A stretch of DNA of 64,000 nucleotides from Jannaschia aquimarina (GCF_000877395.1 NZ_JYFE01000068.1:1-64000); one strand, 5' to 3'. Shown: positions 34,152-43,578, counted from the stretch's first letter. Notes: a model not told the origin generated them from the sequence alone. Numbers and translations are program-made.

Positions 34152-34472
34152 TCAGGTCACCTCTTCCATGATCTGCTTCTTGGCCACCGTCATGAGTTCG
34201 GCCATCTTCGCGCGGATCTCGGCTTCGGTCGCCCGGTCGCCCAGATCGCCGGAGACCTTGCGGAACACGTCCTCGTCGCCGGCCTCCTCGAAATCGGCCT
34301 TCACGACCTCCTTGGCATAATCGGCGCGCTCGTCGCCCGACTTGCCCAGCAGATCCCCGGCCCACTCGCCCAGAAGGCGATTGCGGCGCGCCTCGACCTT
34401 GAACTGCAGTTCTGCGTCATGGGCGAACTTGTTCTCGAAGCCGCGTTCGCGGTCTTTCATGTTGTCGGACAT
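34152..34472 (-). CDS. F1-ATPase inhibitor zeta subunit (DUF1476)
   Basis: 106 residues. DRERGFENKFAHDAELQFK at the N-terminus is the inhibitory segment of the zeta protein known from Paracoccus denitrificans ATP synthase; it is followed by RRNRLLGEWAG and a four-helix body. It blocks ATP hydrolysis by F1. Found almost only in alphaproteobacteria. Start ATG at 34472. The neighbours are unrelated. Confidence 0.92.
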   Translation of the reverse strand: MSDNMKDRERGFENKFAHDAELQFKVEARRNRLLGEWAGDLLGKSGDERADYAKEVVKADFEEAGDEDVFRKVSGDLGDRATEAEIRAKMAELMTVAKKQIMEEVT

Positions 34473-34631
34473 CCTGCTTCCTCCGGCCCTGGCTATGCTT
34501 GCTGCGCAATCTGGACACGGGCGCGAGCGAGGGCAAGGCGCCATGCGCGGTTTCCACGGCCCCGCCACATTATCGCCCCCCTGGCATGATTGTCCGGCAC
34601 CGATATCGCGGCCAAGACCGAGAGGACCCAG

Positions 34632-35081
34632 ATGGGCAAGGATTCCAGCATCGACACCAACGACGCCACCGCCGTGCTCGGCGCCGACCGGGAGCGGGCC
34701 TGCGCCCTTCTGGGCCCCGCGCTGCTGGCGATGGCGGCCGATGGCGCCACCCGGGAAAGCGAGCGCCGCAAGCTCGGCAACCTGCTGACGGCGAACCCGC
34801 TGTTCCTGCGCATCGGTCCGGACGCGACACAGGATTGCGTGGCCCGCGCCAGCGCCGAGATCGCAGCGGGCGGGGCCGAGCGTGTTCTCGACCGCCTCAC
34901 GAACCAGCCCCCCGACCTGCGCGAGACCGCCATCGCGATGGCTCTCTTCGTCGCCGCCGCCGACGGCACTTTCTGCGATCAGGAGCATGAAGTCCTCGCG
35001 TCTCTCGCGATCCGCCTCGACGTCTCACCGGAGCGCTACAACGCCATCGCCGACGTCATAACGGTGCTCTACCGCGCGTGA
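34632..35081 (+). CDS. TerB-like domain protein, copy 2
   Basis: 149 residues from the ATG at 34632 (an upstream start at 34590 is possible). Helical, with ALLAMAADGATRESERRKLGNLL and ALFVAAADGTFCDQEHEVLASLA, two TerB-type half-repeats with acidic pairs. It shares the layout of the protein at 32623 without strong identity. Function unknown. Upstream is the divergent zeta-inhibitor gene. Confidence 0.7.
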   Translation: MGKDSSIDTNDATAVLGADRERACALLGPALLAMAADGATRESERRKLGNLLTANPLFLRIGPDATQDCVARASAEIAAGGAERVLDRLTNQPPDLRETAIAMALFVAAADGTFCDQEHEVLASLAIRLDVSPERYNAIADVITVLYRA

Positions 35082-35213
35082 TTGCGCACAACCGGGCCGG
35101 ATCGCACCAGACCCTTTTCGTGCGTCCGCCATGGTTTCGCGGCCCTCGTCCCGTCTTGCGGGATCGGGGGCCGTTCCCTATGTCGGGCCAATCCGCACGG
35201 GAAAGAATCGCAC

Positions 35214-35975
35214 ATGGCACGTCGCAAGAAGGTCTACGAGGGCAAGGCCAAGATCCTCTATGAAGGACCCGAGCCGGGGACCCTCGTTCAGTACTTCAAG
35301 GACGACGCCACCGCCTTCAATGCCGAGAAGAAGGATGTCATCGAAGGCAAGGGCGTTCTGAACAATCGCCTGTCGGAGTTCTTCATGAACGGTCTGAATG
35401 CCGTCGGCGTGCCCACCCACTTCATCAAGCGCCTCAACATGCGCGAGCAGCTGATCCGCTCCGTCGAGATTATTCCGCTGGAAGTGGTGGTGCGCAACGT
35501 CGCCGCTGGCAGCCTGTCCAAGCGGCTCGGCATCGAAGAAGGGCAGCCGCTCCCGCGCCCGATCATCGAGTTCTACTTCAAGGATGACAAGCTGGGCGAC
35601 CCGATGGTCTCCGAAGAGCACATCATCGCCTTCGGCTGGGCCAACCAGCAGGACATCGACGACATGGTGGCGCTCGCCTTGCGGGTGAATGACTTCCTGT
35701 CCGGTTGCATGCTGGCCGTCGGCATCCGCCTGGTGGACTTCAAGATCGAAATCGGCCGCATCTGGGAAAACGACTTCCACCGCCTGATCGTCGCCGACGA
35801 GATCAGTCCTGATTCCTGCCGTCTCTGGGACATCGAGACCGGCAAGAAGCTGGACAAGGATGTTTTCCGTCAGGATCTCGGATCGCTCTCCGACGCCTAT
35901 ACGGAGGTCGCGCGTCGTCTGGGCGTGCTGCCTCACAATTCCGGCCCGGTGACGCGGCCCCATCTGGTGAATTGA
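35214..35975 (+). CDS. purC: Phosphoribosylaminoimidazole-succinocarboxamide synthase
   Basis: 253 residues. Recognised by [14 protein letters not shown] at the N-terminus, [25 protein letters not shown] and [12 protein letters not shown]. It makes SAICAR from CAIR, aspartate and ATP in purine synthesis. ATG at 35214, preceded by GGGAAAGAATCGCAC. purS follows 1 bp after its stop. Whether 35082-35213 is coding is unclear; it reads as an unlikely N-terminal extension. Confidence 0.97.
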   Translation: MARRKKVYEGKAKILYEGPEPGTLVQYFKDDATAFNAEKKDVIEGKGVLNNRLSEFFMNGLNAVGVPTHFIKRLNMREQLIRSVEIIPLEVVVRNVAAGSLSKRLGIEEGQPLPRPIIEFYFKDDKLGDPMVSEEHIIAFGWANQQDIDDMVALALRVNDFLSGCMLAVGIRLVDFKIEIGRIWENDFHRLIVADEISPDSCRLWDIETGKKLDKDVFRQDLGSLSDAYTEVARRLGVLPHNSGPVTRPHLVN

Positions 35976-35976
35976 G

Positions 35977-36204
35977 ATGCGCGTGAAGGTGACCGTGATG
36001 CTCAAGGACGGCGTGCTCGACCCGCAGGGAGAGGCCGTGCGTCATGCCTTGGGCGCAATGGGCTTCGACGGCGTCAACGGCGTGCGCCAGGGAAAGCTCA
36101 TCGAACTCGACGTCGCCGATGGAACGACCGAGGCGCAGGTGACCGAGATGTGCGAAAAGCTCCTCGCCAACACCGTCATCGAAAGCTACCGCGTCGAGAT
36201 GTGA
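35977..36204 (+). CDS. purS: Phosphoribosylformylglycinamidine synthase subunit PurS
   Basis: 75 residues: KVTVMLKDGVLDPQGEAVRHAL and VNGVRQGKLIELDV are typical. PurS bridges PurL and PurQ in the three-part FGAM synthase. It directly follows purC; purQ is encoded 2.6 kb further on. purL is not in the window. Confidence 0.95.
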   Translation: MRVKVTVMLKDGVLDPQGEAVRHALGAMGFDGVNGVRQGKLIELDVADGTTEAQVTEMCEKLLANTVIESYRVEM

Positions 36205-36352
36205 CCATCTCGACGCGATTGGTGCGTCGCCTCCGGATCTCGGCCTTCGCCAACCGCCGCGGCCCGCACGGGAATGCACCGCCAACCGGAACTTTCGCCC
36301 TCGAATTCGGTTTACCTTCAACTACATCCACGGATGTCGAAGGGGGTGCGCG

Positions 36353-36550
36353 ATGGCTTGGAACCGGATCGATCAAGATTACAGCGGGTTCAAGGGTCAG
36401 GCCTTGTCCCAGTGGCACGAGATCACGGGCGAGGAATGGGACCGCGCCGAGGGACGGCGCGAGAATCTCGAACGCCTCCTGCAGGAAAAGTATGGGCACG
36501 ACCGCCAGGAGGCCGGCGAACGCATCGAGGCCCTGCTGGATCGCCTCTGA
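36353..36550 (+). CDS. CsbD-like small stress protein
   Basis: 65 residues. The family pattern W.RI..DY..FKGQAL..W.EIT and GRRENLERLLQEKYG is readable. CsbD proteins are small, hydrophilic, general-stress-induced proteins with no known activity. ATG at 36353 follows GAAGGGGGTGCGCG. It sits in the gap between purS and purQ. Confidence 0.75.
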   Translation: MAWNRIDQDYSGFKGQALSQWHEITGEEWDRAEGRRENLERLLQEKYGHDRQEAGERIEALLDRL

Positions 36551-36565
36551 CGAACGCCGTCCGGG

Positions 36566-37597
36566 TCAGCCGACCTTCACGACCACCTTTCCGAAATTGC
36601 GCCCCGTCAGGACGTCGTTCAACGCGGCAGGTGCGGCCTCCAGTCCCTCGACCATCTGTTCGGTGTAGCGAACGCGGCCTTCCGCCAGCCATTTCTCCAT
36701 GTCGGAGCGGAACCGCGCATATTCTTCGGGCCCGAAATTGTCGAAGATGATGAATCCCTGCATCTTCACCTTCATCCGCAGGATCGTTCCCATGATCTGC
36801 GGCCCCTGGTCCGGTCCGTCGGGAAGACGCTCCAGGTTGTACCAGCCCGCCACCCCGCAGACCGGGATCCGCGCGAACGGGTTGAGCAGCGGCAGGACAC
36901 CGTAAAGGACCCGGCCGCCCACATTCTCCCAATAGATATCGACCCCGTCGGGGCAGGCGGCTGCGAGTTGCGCCTGTAAATCCTCGGCCCTGTGGTCGAT
37001 GCAGGCATCGAAGCCAAGCGTCTCGACCGCATGGGCGCATTTCTCTGGCCCGCCCGCGACGCCGACGACGCGGCATCCCTCGATCTTGCCGATCTGGCCG
37101 ACCGTCGCGCCCACCGGCCCCGTCGCGGCTCCGACGACCAACGTCTCTCCGGCCCTCGGCGCGCCGATCCCGTAGAGGCCCGCATGGGCGGTGAAACCAG
37201 GCATCCCCAGGATCCCCAACGCCCAGGACGGCCGCTCGGGAGCGGGGCCGAGGTTCAGCACCTCGCGCCCATCCGAGACGGCCCAATCCTGCCAACCGCT
37301 GCTCGCGAGGACGCGATCCCCTGCCGCGAACCCATCCAGTTTGGAGGATACGACCTCCGCCACGACCTGCCCCGTCATCACTTCTCCGATCCCGACCGGG
37401 TCCGCGTAGGATTTCGCGTCGTTCATGCGGCCGCGCATATACGGGTCCAGCGACAGGAATTCCGTGCGGATCAGCATCTCGCCCGCGCTTGCCTCTGGCA
37501 CGGGCGCCTCTTCCATCCGCAGCGTCGTTTCGTCGGGTTCGCCGCGTGGCCGTTCGGCCAGAACGATCCTGCGGTTGGTCTTCGAACTCTGCGCCAT
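36566..37597 (-). CDS. NADP-dependent oxidoreductase (MDR superfamily, CurA/leukotriene B4 dehydrogenase-like)
   Basis: 343 residues. The N-terminal GroES-like part has LSLDPYMRGRM, the mark of this subgroup. The cofactor site is AATGPVGATVGQIGKIEGC, followed by VAGGPEKC. No structural zinc ligands. Members reduce enone double bonds of unsaturated ketones. Start ATG at 37597, after GGGAGGCCGGG on the coding strand; a frame extended to 37735 would run through the intergenic repeat. Ends close to csbD-like on the other strand. Confidence 0.88.
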   Translation of the reverse strand: MAQSSKTNRRIVLAERPRGEPDETTLRMEEAPVPEASAGEMLIRTEFLSLDPYMRGRMNDAKSYADPVGIGEVMTGQVVAEVVSSKLDGFAAGDRVLASSGWQDWAVSDGREVLNLGPAPERPSWALGILGMPGFTAHAGLYGIGAPRAGETLVVGAATGPVGATVGQIGKIEGCRVVGVAGGPEKCAHAVETLGFDACIDHRAEDLQAQLAAACPDGVDIYWENVGGRVLYGVLPLLNPFARIPVCGVAGWYNLERLPDGPDQGPQIMGTILRMKVKMQGFIIFDNFGPEEYARFRSDMEKWLAEGRVRYTEQMVEGLEAAPAALNDVLTGRNFGKVVVKVG

Positions 37598-37620
37598 CCC
37601 GGCCTCCCTGTCGCGTCCAT

Positions 37621-37671
37621 CTCTCATCCTGCCCCAAATATCCCGGGGAGCGCGAGGGGCTGGCCCCTCGC
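37621..37671 (-). repeat. Intergenic hairpin-plus-tail repeat, copy 2
   Basis: Read on the minus strand: GCGAGGGG-CCAG-CCCCTCGC hairpin, then GCTCCCCGGGATATTTGGGG. It matches copy 1 at 7972-8020 in hairpin position and tail. Here it lies between two divergent oxidoreductase genes. Confidence 0.65.
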
Positions 37672-37733
37672 TCCCGCCCTTGCCGAGCGTGTCTCCGCCG
37701 GGCCATCGTTCCCCCGGGAAAAGGGAGACCCAC

Positions 37734-38768
37734 ATGCGCGCCGCGATCCTCAGGACCTACCACGAACCGCTCGCCATCGAGGATGTGCCCCATCCGGATT
37801 GCCCGCCCGACGGCGTCGTCCTCAAAGTCCTCGCTTGCGGTGTCTGCCGCTCCGACTGGCATGGCTGGGTCGGAGAGCATCCGCGCGTCAAACCGGGCCA
37901 GATCGGCGGCCACGAATATTGCGGCGAGGTGGTCGAGGCGGGGCCTCAGGCGACCCATGCGGTGGGCGACTTGCTGATCGCGCCCTTCATCCTCGCCTGC
38001 GGCACCTGCCCGCAATGCCGGTCGGGTGCGCAGAATACCTGCCTGGACCAGCGCCTGCCGGGCTTTATCGAGCCCGGCGCATTCGCCGAATACGTGGCGG
38101 TTCCGCGCGATCACAACCTTGCGCGATTGCCCGAAGGGATGGCCCCGACCCTCGCCGCCGCGCTCGGCTGCCGCGTGACGACGGCCTGGCATGCCCTGAC
38201 GGGGCGGGCCGCGCTTGCCGGTGGCGAATGGCTTGCCGTGCACGGAACCGGCGGGATCGGCCTGTCGGCGGCCCTGCTGGGCCGTGCGCTGGGCGCGCGG
38301 GTCGTGGTGGTCGATGTGGTACAGGAGAAGCTGGACCATGCGTTGAGCTTGGGCATCGACTCGGCGGTGATGGCAGGCGAAGACACGGCCGCCCGGATCC
38401 GAGAGATCACCGGCGGCGGCGCCCATGTCAGCGTCGAGGCGCTGGGCATTCCGGCGACGGTGAATGCTTCGCTCGAATGTCTGCGTCCGCTGGGACGGCA
38501 CGTGCAGGTTGGAATGCCGGTGGGCCATACCGCCCGGATGGAGGTCGACATGAGCGCCGTCTACCAAGGCAACCTCGCCCTCTTCGGAACGCGCGGCATG
38601 CCGTCCTGGCGCTATTCTTCGCTCCTCGCCCTGATCGAAAGCGGGGCCGTCGATCTGGCACCGATGATCGCGCGGGAGGTGGCCTTGTCTGACGTCTCGG
38701 CCGAACTCGCGGCCTTCGACGGTCCGACCCCTCCGGGCGTCGCGGTCATCACCGATTTCACATGCTGA
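37734..38768 (+). CDS. Zinc-dependent alcohol dehydrogenase
   Basis: 344 residues. Catalytic zinc site Cys-His-Glu in CGVCRSDWHG and GGHEYCGEV; structural zinc cysteines CGTCPQCRSGAQNTC are complete. The Rossmann motif is VHGTGGIGLSAA, then VVDVVQEKLDHA. Substrate unknown. ATG at 37734 follows AAAGGGAGACC. It ends about 70 bp before purQ and is probably independent of it. Confidence 0.88.
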   Translation: MRAAILRTYHEPLAIEDVPHPDCPPDGVVLKVLACGVCRSDWHGWVGEHPRVKPGQIGGHEYCGEVVEAGPQATHAVGDLLIAPFILACGTCPQCRSGAQNTCLDQRLPGFIEPGAFAEYVAVPRDHNLARLPEGMAPTLAAALGCRVTTAWHALTGRAALAGGEWLAVHGTGGIGLSAALLGRALGARVVVVDVVQEKLDHALSLGIDSAVMAGEDTAARIREITGGGAHVSVEALGIPATVNASLECLRPLGRHVQVGMPVGHTARMEVDMSAVYQGNLALFGTRGMPSWRYSSLLALIESGAVDLAPMIAREVALSDVSAELAAFDGPTPPGVAVITDFTC

Positions 38769-38840
38769 GGGACGCTGGAGATCTCGTGCGGAATGTGAAA
38801 GACGGCCTTCGAAAACCCAACGAACCGTGAAAGCAGCCCC

Positions 38841-39509
38841 ATGAAAGCCGCCATCCTCGTCTTTCCCGGATCGAATTGCGACCGCGATTTGGCCGTCGGA
38901 TTTCGGGAGGCGGGCTTCGAGACGGCGATGGTCTGGCACAAGGAAACGACGCTGCCGGACGGCATCGACGTCGTCGGTGTTCCGGGCGGCTTTTCCTATG
39001 GCGATTACCTGCGTTGCGGAGCCATCGCCGCGCGCTCTCCGATCGCGGGGGCCCTGCGGGCACATGCGGATCGTGGAGGATATGTTCTGGGCCCTTGCAA
39101 CGGGTTCCAGATCCTCTGTGAGACCGGATTGCTGCCCGGCGCACTGATCCGGAATGCGGGCCTGAAATACATCTGCGACAGGGTCGCCTTGCGGGTCGAG
39201 ACCACGGACAGCGTCTTCACGAGCCGCTATTCCGAGGATCAGACGATCGAGATTCCGATCGCCCATCACGACGGGAACTACGTCGTCGACGACCAGACGC
39301 TTGCGCGATTGCGCGGCCAAGACCGGATCGCCTTCCGCTACATCGACGCGCCCAATGGCGCCACGGACGATATCGCCGGCATCCTGTCCGAGAACCGTCG
39401 CGTCCTGGGTCTCATGCCGCATCCGGAACGGGCGTGCGACCCGGCACATGGCGGAACGCAGGGGGCGCCGATGTTCCGAGGCCTCGCGCAGGCGCTGGTC
39501 GCGGCTTGA
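38841..39509 (+). CDS. purQ: Phosphoribosylformylglycinamidine synthase subunit PurQ
   Basis: 222 residues. Class I glutamine amidotransferase with FPGSNCDRD, the nucleophile elbow GPCNGFQILCETGLLPGAL and the late His-Glu in LMPHPERACD. It supplies ammonia from glutamine to PurL. Located 2.6 kb downstream of purS with three unrelated genes in between. Confidence 0.96.
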   Translation: MKAAILVFPGSNCDRDLAVGFREAGFETAMVWHKETTLPDGIDVVGVPGGFSYGDYLRCGAIAARSPIAGALRAHADRGGYVLGPCNGFQILCETGLLPGALIRNAGLKYICDRVALRVETTDSVFTSRYSEDQTIEIPIAHHDGNYVVDDQTLARLRGQDRIAFRYIDAPNGATDDIAGILSENRRVLGLMPHPERACDPAHGGTQGAPMFRGLAQALVAA

Positions 39510-39566
39510 CGCCGATCAGGCTGCGGTCGCTTGCAGCGGGCAGGGCAGCAGGAATAGGCTCTGGCC

Positions 39567-41339
39567 ATGTTCGTGCGCGACGAGTCCTCCGGGTCCGGAT
39601 CCGAAGATAAACCGCTTCCGCGGCTGCCGTGGATCGTCAGGATACTCCTGCTCCTGATGATCGCGATCGCGATCCTCGCGATCTGGTTCGCGAACTCGTT
39701 CCTGACCGACCGATTTGTCGAGTCGACCAGAACACGGGCAGAGCTTCGACAGCAGCTCTACGCCGGTGCGATCTTGTCCGAGTTGCAACGCAACTCGGTC
39801 GTCCCCCTGCTTCTGGCGCGGGATCCCGTCCTGATCTCGGCGCTCGAAGCGCGTGATTTCTCGGCCTCCTCCCAGCGGCTGATCTCATTCGTGGACGAAA
39901 TCGGCGCGGCGGCGATCACGCTGCTGGACATGGACGGGCGCACGGTGGCGGCGACGGAGCGCGAAGAGCTTGGGACCGACTTCTCCGAGACGCCCTTCTT
40001 CACCGAGGCCCTGGATACGAGCGGGACGGTCTTCACCCTCGTGCCGACCGATACGGGCACCTATCAGGCCAGTTTCAGCCGTGTTGTCCGGGTCGGGCCG
40101 CAGCCCTTGGGCGTGATCCAGGTGGAAGTCGATCTGGCCCAGTTCGAGCGCCGCTGGCGGGGCACGACGGCCGCCGTCGTCGTCACCGACGCGACCGACC
40201 GCGTCATCATCTCGACCGAGCCCCGCTGGCGCGGCAAGCCGTTGGAGGAGGCGCTCGAGGGGCTGCCGGTGCCATCCGCGCTGCAGCGGGCACTTCAGAC
40301 CGCAGGCGCCTTTTCCCGCGATCCGGAGCCGGACTGGGTCTCTGGCGCGGCGCTCATGCAGCTTGAAGCACGGGTGCCGTTCCGCGGTTGGAAACTGGTC
40401 AGCTTCACCTCTTACGAAAGCGTTCGCGAACGGGTGAACGGTGTCCTCGCCCTGATCATCACGGTCTTCGCGCTGGCGCTCGCCTTGGGGTTCTATCTGC
40501 TCAACCGCCGGGCGACCGTCCGCAGCCTTCTGTTTCAACGCGAAAGCGCGGCGTTGCGGCGTCTGAACGATCGGCTGAGCGCCGAGATCGCCGAGCGAAA
40601 GCGCGTTCAGGAAGAACTCAAGGAAACGGAGCAGAGCCTCGCCCAGTCGTCGAAACTCGCCGCGCTCGGCGAGATGTCGGCAGCCGTGAGCCATGAGTTG
40701 AACCAGCCGCTTGCCGCGATGAAGACCTATCTTGCCGGGGCCAAGCTGCTGCTCCAGCGCCACCGCGCCGAAGAGGCGCTGTCCTCGTTCCAGCGGATCG
40801 ACGACCTGATCGAACGGATGGGGGCGATCACCCGGCAGCTCAAGTCCTATGCCCGCAAGGGAGACGAGGCCTTCGAAGTGTTCGACCTGCGCGCGGCGCT
40901 CAGTTCGGCCCTGACCCTGATGGAGCCGACCTTGCGTCAGGAGAGCGTCCGGCTGACGACGACCGTCCCCGACTTCCCGGTGCCGATCCAGGCCGATCGC
41001 CTGCGTCTGGAACAGGTCGTCATCAACCTCGTGCGGAATGCGATCGACGCGATGCGCGGTCAGGAGGTCCGGGAGTTGGAAATCCTTGTCGCCGCCGGAG
41101 AGGAAGCTGTGATCGCCGTGCGCGATACCGGTCACGGCCTCGACGATCCCGACCAGCTCTTCGAGCCGTTCTACACGACGAAGAAGCCCGGGGAGGGCGT
41201 CGGGCTTGGCCTCGCCATATCGTCCGGGATCGTTCACGATCTCGGTGGGCGGTTGACCGCTCGCAACGCGGCGCGGGGCGGCGCGGTCTTTGAAGTCCGG
41301 CTCCCGCGTTTAGATAACCGGCTGGACGCCGCAGAATAA
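39567..41339 (+). CDS. dctB: C4-dicarboxylate sensor histidine kinase DctB
   Basis: 590 residues. TM1 at about 20-43, a large periplasmic double-Cache sensor (45-290), TM2 at about 296-315, then a coiled coil and kinase core. Kinase boxes: H box SHELNQPLAAMKTYL, N box NLVRNAIDAM, G1 VRDTGHGL and G2 GVGLGLAIS. In DctB the sensor binds succinate, malate or fumarate. Paired with dctD 11 bp after its stop. The dctPQM transporter it would control is not in this window. Confidence 0.92.
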   Translation: MFVRDESSGSGSEDKPLPRLPWIVRILLLLMIAIAILAIWFANSFLTDRFVESTRTRAELRQQLYAGAILSELQRNSVVPLLLARDPVLISALEARDFSASSQRLISFVDEIGAAAITLLDMDGRTVAATEREELGTDFSETPFFTEALDTSGTVFTLVPTDTGTYQASFSRVVRVGPQPLGVIQVEVDLAQFERRWRGTTAAVVVTDATDRVIISTEPRWRGKPLEEALEGLPVPSALQRALQTAGAFSRDPEPDWVSGAALMQLEARVPFRGWKLVSFTSYESVRERVNGVLALIITVFALALALGFYLLNRRATVRSLLFQRESAALRRLNDRLSAEIAERKRVQEELKETEQSLAQSSKLAALGEMSAAVSHELNQPLAAMKTYLAGAKLLLQRHRAEEALSSFQRIDDLIERMGAITRQLKSYARKGDEAFEVFDLRAALSSALTLMEPTLRQESVRLTTTVPDFPVPIQADRLRLEQVVINLVRNAIDAMRGQEVRELEILVAAGEEAVIAVRDTGHGLDDPDQLFEPFYTTKKPGEGVGLGLAISSGIVHDLGGRLTARNAARGGAVFEVRLPRLDNRLDAAE

Positions 41340-41350
41340 GGGTGGATTAG

Positions 41351-42682
41351 ATGGCCGAGCAGACACGTATCGCCATCGTCGATGATGAACAGGATATGCG
41401 CCAATCCATCAGCCAGTGGCTTGCGCTATCCGGTTTTCGGACCGAGACATTCGGATCCGGCGACGAAGCGCTGAAGGCGGTCGGCCCGGACTACCCCGGT
41501 GTCGTCATCAGCGATATCCGCATGCCCGGCATGGACGGCATGACGTTGCTCAAGCGCCTGCTGAGCCAGGACAGCAGCCTTCCGGTGATCATGATCACCG
41601 GCCATGGCGACGTGCCGATGGCTGTCGAGGCGATGCAACTGGGTGCCTACGACTTCATGGAGAAGCCGTTCAACCCGGATCGCCTGACCGATCTGGCGCG
41701 CCGCGCGAGCCAGGCGCGCAAGCTGACGCTCGACAACCGTGCGCTGCGCCGGGAACTGTCGGACGGCACGGTCCTGATGCGGAAGCTGATCGGCACCTCC
41801 CCCGCGATGGAGCGGCTGCGCGAGGATATCCTCGATCTTGGTCAGGCGGACACGCATGTCCTGATCGACGGAGAGACGGGCACCGGCAAGACCCTGGTGG
41901 CGCATGCGCTGCACGCGGTGGGGCCTAGGGCGGGCAAGACCTTTGCGCTGACCTCCTGCGCCGCCCTGGCCGAAGAGGAACTCGGCGCGAAGCTGTTCGG
42001 TCCGACCGAGGACGGCCTTCCGCTGGTCGAAGAGGCGCGGGGCGGCACGCTTGTGCTGGAGGATGTCGAAAGCCTGCCGCCGTCGCTTCAGGCCCGGCTG
42101 CTGACCTTCATCAACGATCAGGGCGTTCCGGCAGAGACCCGCATCGTCGCGATCTGCAACGCCTCAGACCCCGAGAAAGGCTGCGAGCAGGCGCTGAGAT
42201 CGGATCTCTACTATCGGCTCGCGGCGATGAAGCTGACGCTGCCTCCGCTTCGTAATCGGGGCGAGGACGTGCTGACGCTTTTCACCCATTTCGCCGAGAC
42301 CTTCGGGGACGAATACGGCGCGACGCCGCCACAGCTTTCGGCGCAGGAGGCGGCCCAATTGCTGCAAGCGCCATGGCCGGGGAACGTGCGGCAGCTCATC
42401 AATCTGGCGGAACGGGCCGTTCTTCAGCAGCGTCGCGGGACCGGCAGCATCTCGTCGCTTCTGATGGCGGATACCGAGGCGCAGGCCGACGTTCCGCAAG
42501 TCACGACAGAGGGCAAGCCGCTGAAGGAATATGTCGAGGCGTTCGAGCGGATGCTGATCGACAACACGATGCGACGTCATCGCGGCTCGATCCAATCCGT
42601 AATGGACGAGCTGAGCCTGCCGCGGCGGACGCTGAACGAGAAGATGGCGAAGTACGGGTTGAGCCGCGCGAACTATCTGTGA
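41351..42682 (+). CDS. dctD: DctD-type response regulator lacking the GAFTGA loop
   Basis: 443 residues. Receiver with Asp55 in VVISDIRMPG; AAA+ domain with Walker A GETGTGKT (174-181); C-terminal Fis-type HTH (SVMDELSLPRRTLNEKMAKY). The expected L1 loop GAFTGA that contacts sigma-54 is absent: after LFG the sequence runs PTEDGLPLVEEARGGT, about ten residues shorter. The Walker B is LVLEDVES with the acid order altered. This parallels Rhodobacter NtrC, which works with sigma-70. It is therefore inferred to activate without sigma-54 or to be a repressor. Operon with dctB. Confidence 0.88.
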   Translation: MAEQTRIAIVDDEQDMRQSISQWLALSGFRTETFGSGDEALKAVGPDYPGVVISDIRMPGMDGMTLLKRLLSQDSSLPVIMITGHGDVPMAVEAMQLGAYDFMEKPFNPDRLTDLARRASQARKLTLDNRALRRELSDGTVLMRKLIGTSPAMERLREDILDLGQADTHVLIDGETGTGKTLVAHALHAVGPRAGKTFALTSCAALAEEELGAKLFGPTEDGLPLVEEARGGTLVLEDVESLPPSLQARLLTFINDQGVPAETRIVAICNASDPEKGCEQALRSDLYYRLAAMKLTLPPLRNRGEDVLTLFTHFAETFGDEYGATPPQLSAQEAAQLLQAPWPGNVRQLINLAERAVLQQRRGTGSISSLLMADTEAQADVPQVTTEGKPLKEYVEAFERMLIDNTMRRHRGSIQSVMDELSLPRRTLNEKMAKYGLSRANYL

Positions 42683-43149
42683 GCCGCTGGGCAATCGTCG
42701 GCGAGGCTCTGTTGGGGTGGGTCGTCGGCCTTGCGATTGCCGGGCTGGTCTATGGGCCGGTCACCGAGGTCTCGCAAGGCGGCGGTCTGTCCGGGGTGCT
42801 GCAGGGGATCGCCCTGACGCCCCTGCACATGCTGCTGAGCTACACCATGGGTGCGCTGATTTCTCTGCCCCTGATCGCGCTGGGCGTGATTGCGGCCTTG
42901 GCGGTCGGGGTCCATGCGGCCCGGCATCCGGTGGCCGTCGCAATGGCGACGTCGCTTGTGGGGACCGTGTTCTACGGATTGGGCGACGCGATGGCTCGCG
43001 GGGATTTGCTGGCCGGTGGCATCGCGTCCCTCAGGCCGACAAACCCGGTTATACTGGCCGACCTTACGATCATCGCGGTGTCGGTCTTCGGCGGGGCGTT
43101 GTTCTACACGCAGCGCCTCCGCCGCAAGTTGGGGCTGGCTCCCGACTAG
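42679..43149 (+). CDS. Small polytopic membrane protein, unknown
   Basis: 156 residues from a GTG overlapping the dctD stop (GTGA). About four hydrophobic helices (5-27, 48-78, 85-105, 125-147). Not recognised. Coupled to dctBD by overlap but shows no similarity to transporter subunits. Ends with a basic tail RLRRKLGL. Confidence 0.6.
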   Translation: MSRWAIVGEALLGWVVGLAIAGLVYGPVTEVSQGGGLSGVLQGIALTPLHMLLSYTMGALISLPLIALGVIAALAVGVHAARHPVAVAMATSLVGTVFYGLGDAMARGDLLAGGIASLRPTNPVILADLTIIAVSVFGGALFYTQRLRRKLGLAPD

Positions 43150-43578
43150 CGGAAGGCCGCGGCGACGGAGGCGGCCGGCCGATCTCTGACCATCCGGTCG
43201 AATCCGATTGCGTCCGCGGCGAAAACAAACCTATACCTCGCCCTACGGTCGTGCCGCCGGACGCTCGGTGGTCGGGACCGGTTTGAGGATTCTTCTCCGC
43301 GCATCGGTGGCCCGAAATGTCGGCCCCGCGCCCGAGAGAAGCGTTTTGGGGATGTAGGTACACGCCGTCCCCGAAGAACAGCCCGACGCCAGAGGCGCGG
43401 GCCGCGAGCTGGCCCCGACCGGGGCCGAGGTGAAGCGCGATGACGCGAGACGGGACAAGACGGACGGGCAGGGCGGTCAGCCGCCCCCATCCGCATCCCT
43501 CCGTGCACGCATCATGCGGACGGATGAGAACCCTAGCGCCCCCCGGGGCGCCGGTCGCGTTCGTCCGGCGAGGAACTC
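43150..43578. other. Long leader region upstream of rne
   Basis: About 430 bases between the membrane-protein gene and rne, with no credible ORF on either strand. It contains GC-rich potential hairpins (for example GGGGAT...GTCCCC near 43349-43375). In E. coli and other bacteria the RNase E messenger controls itself through a structured 5' leader; a similar role is possible here. The promoter was not identified. Confidence 0.45.

Noticed and set aside
43070-43508. Minus-strand frames in the rne leader
   Set aside because: Low-complexity Arg/Pro translation and no ribosome site; the region is better read as a leader.
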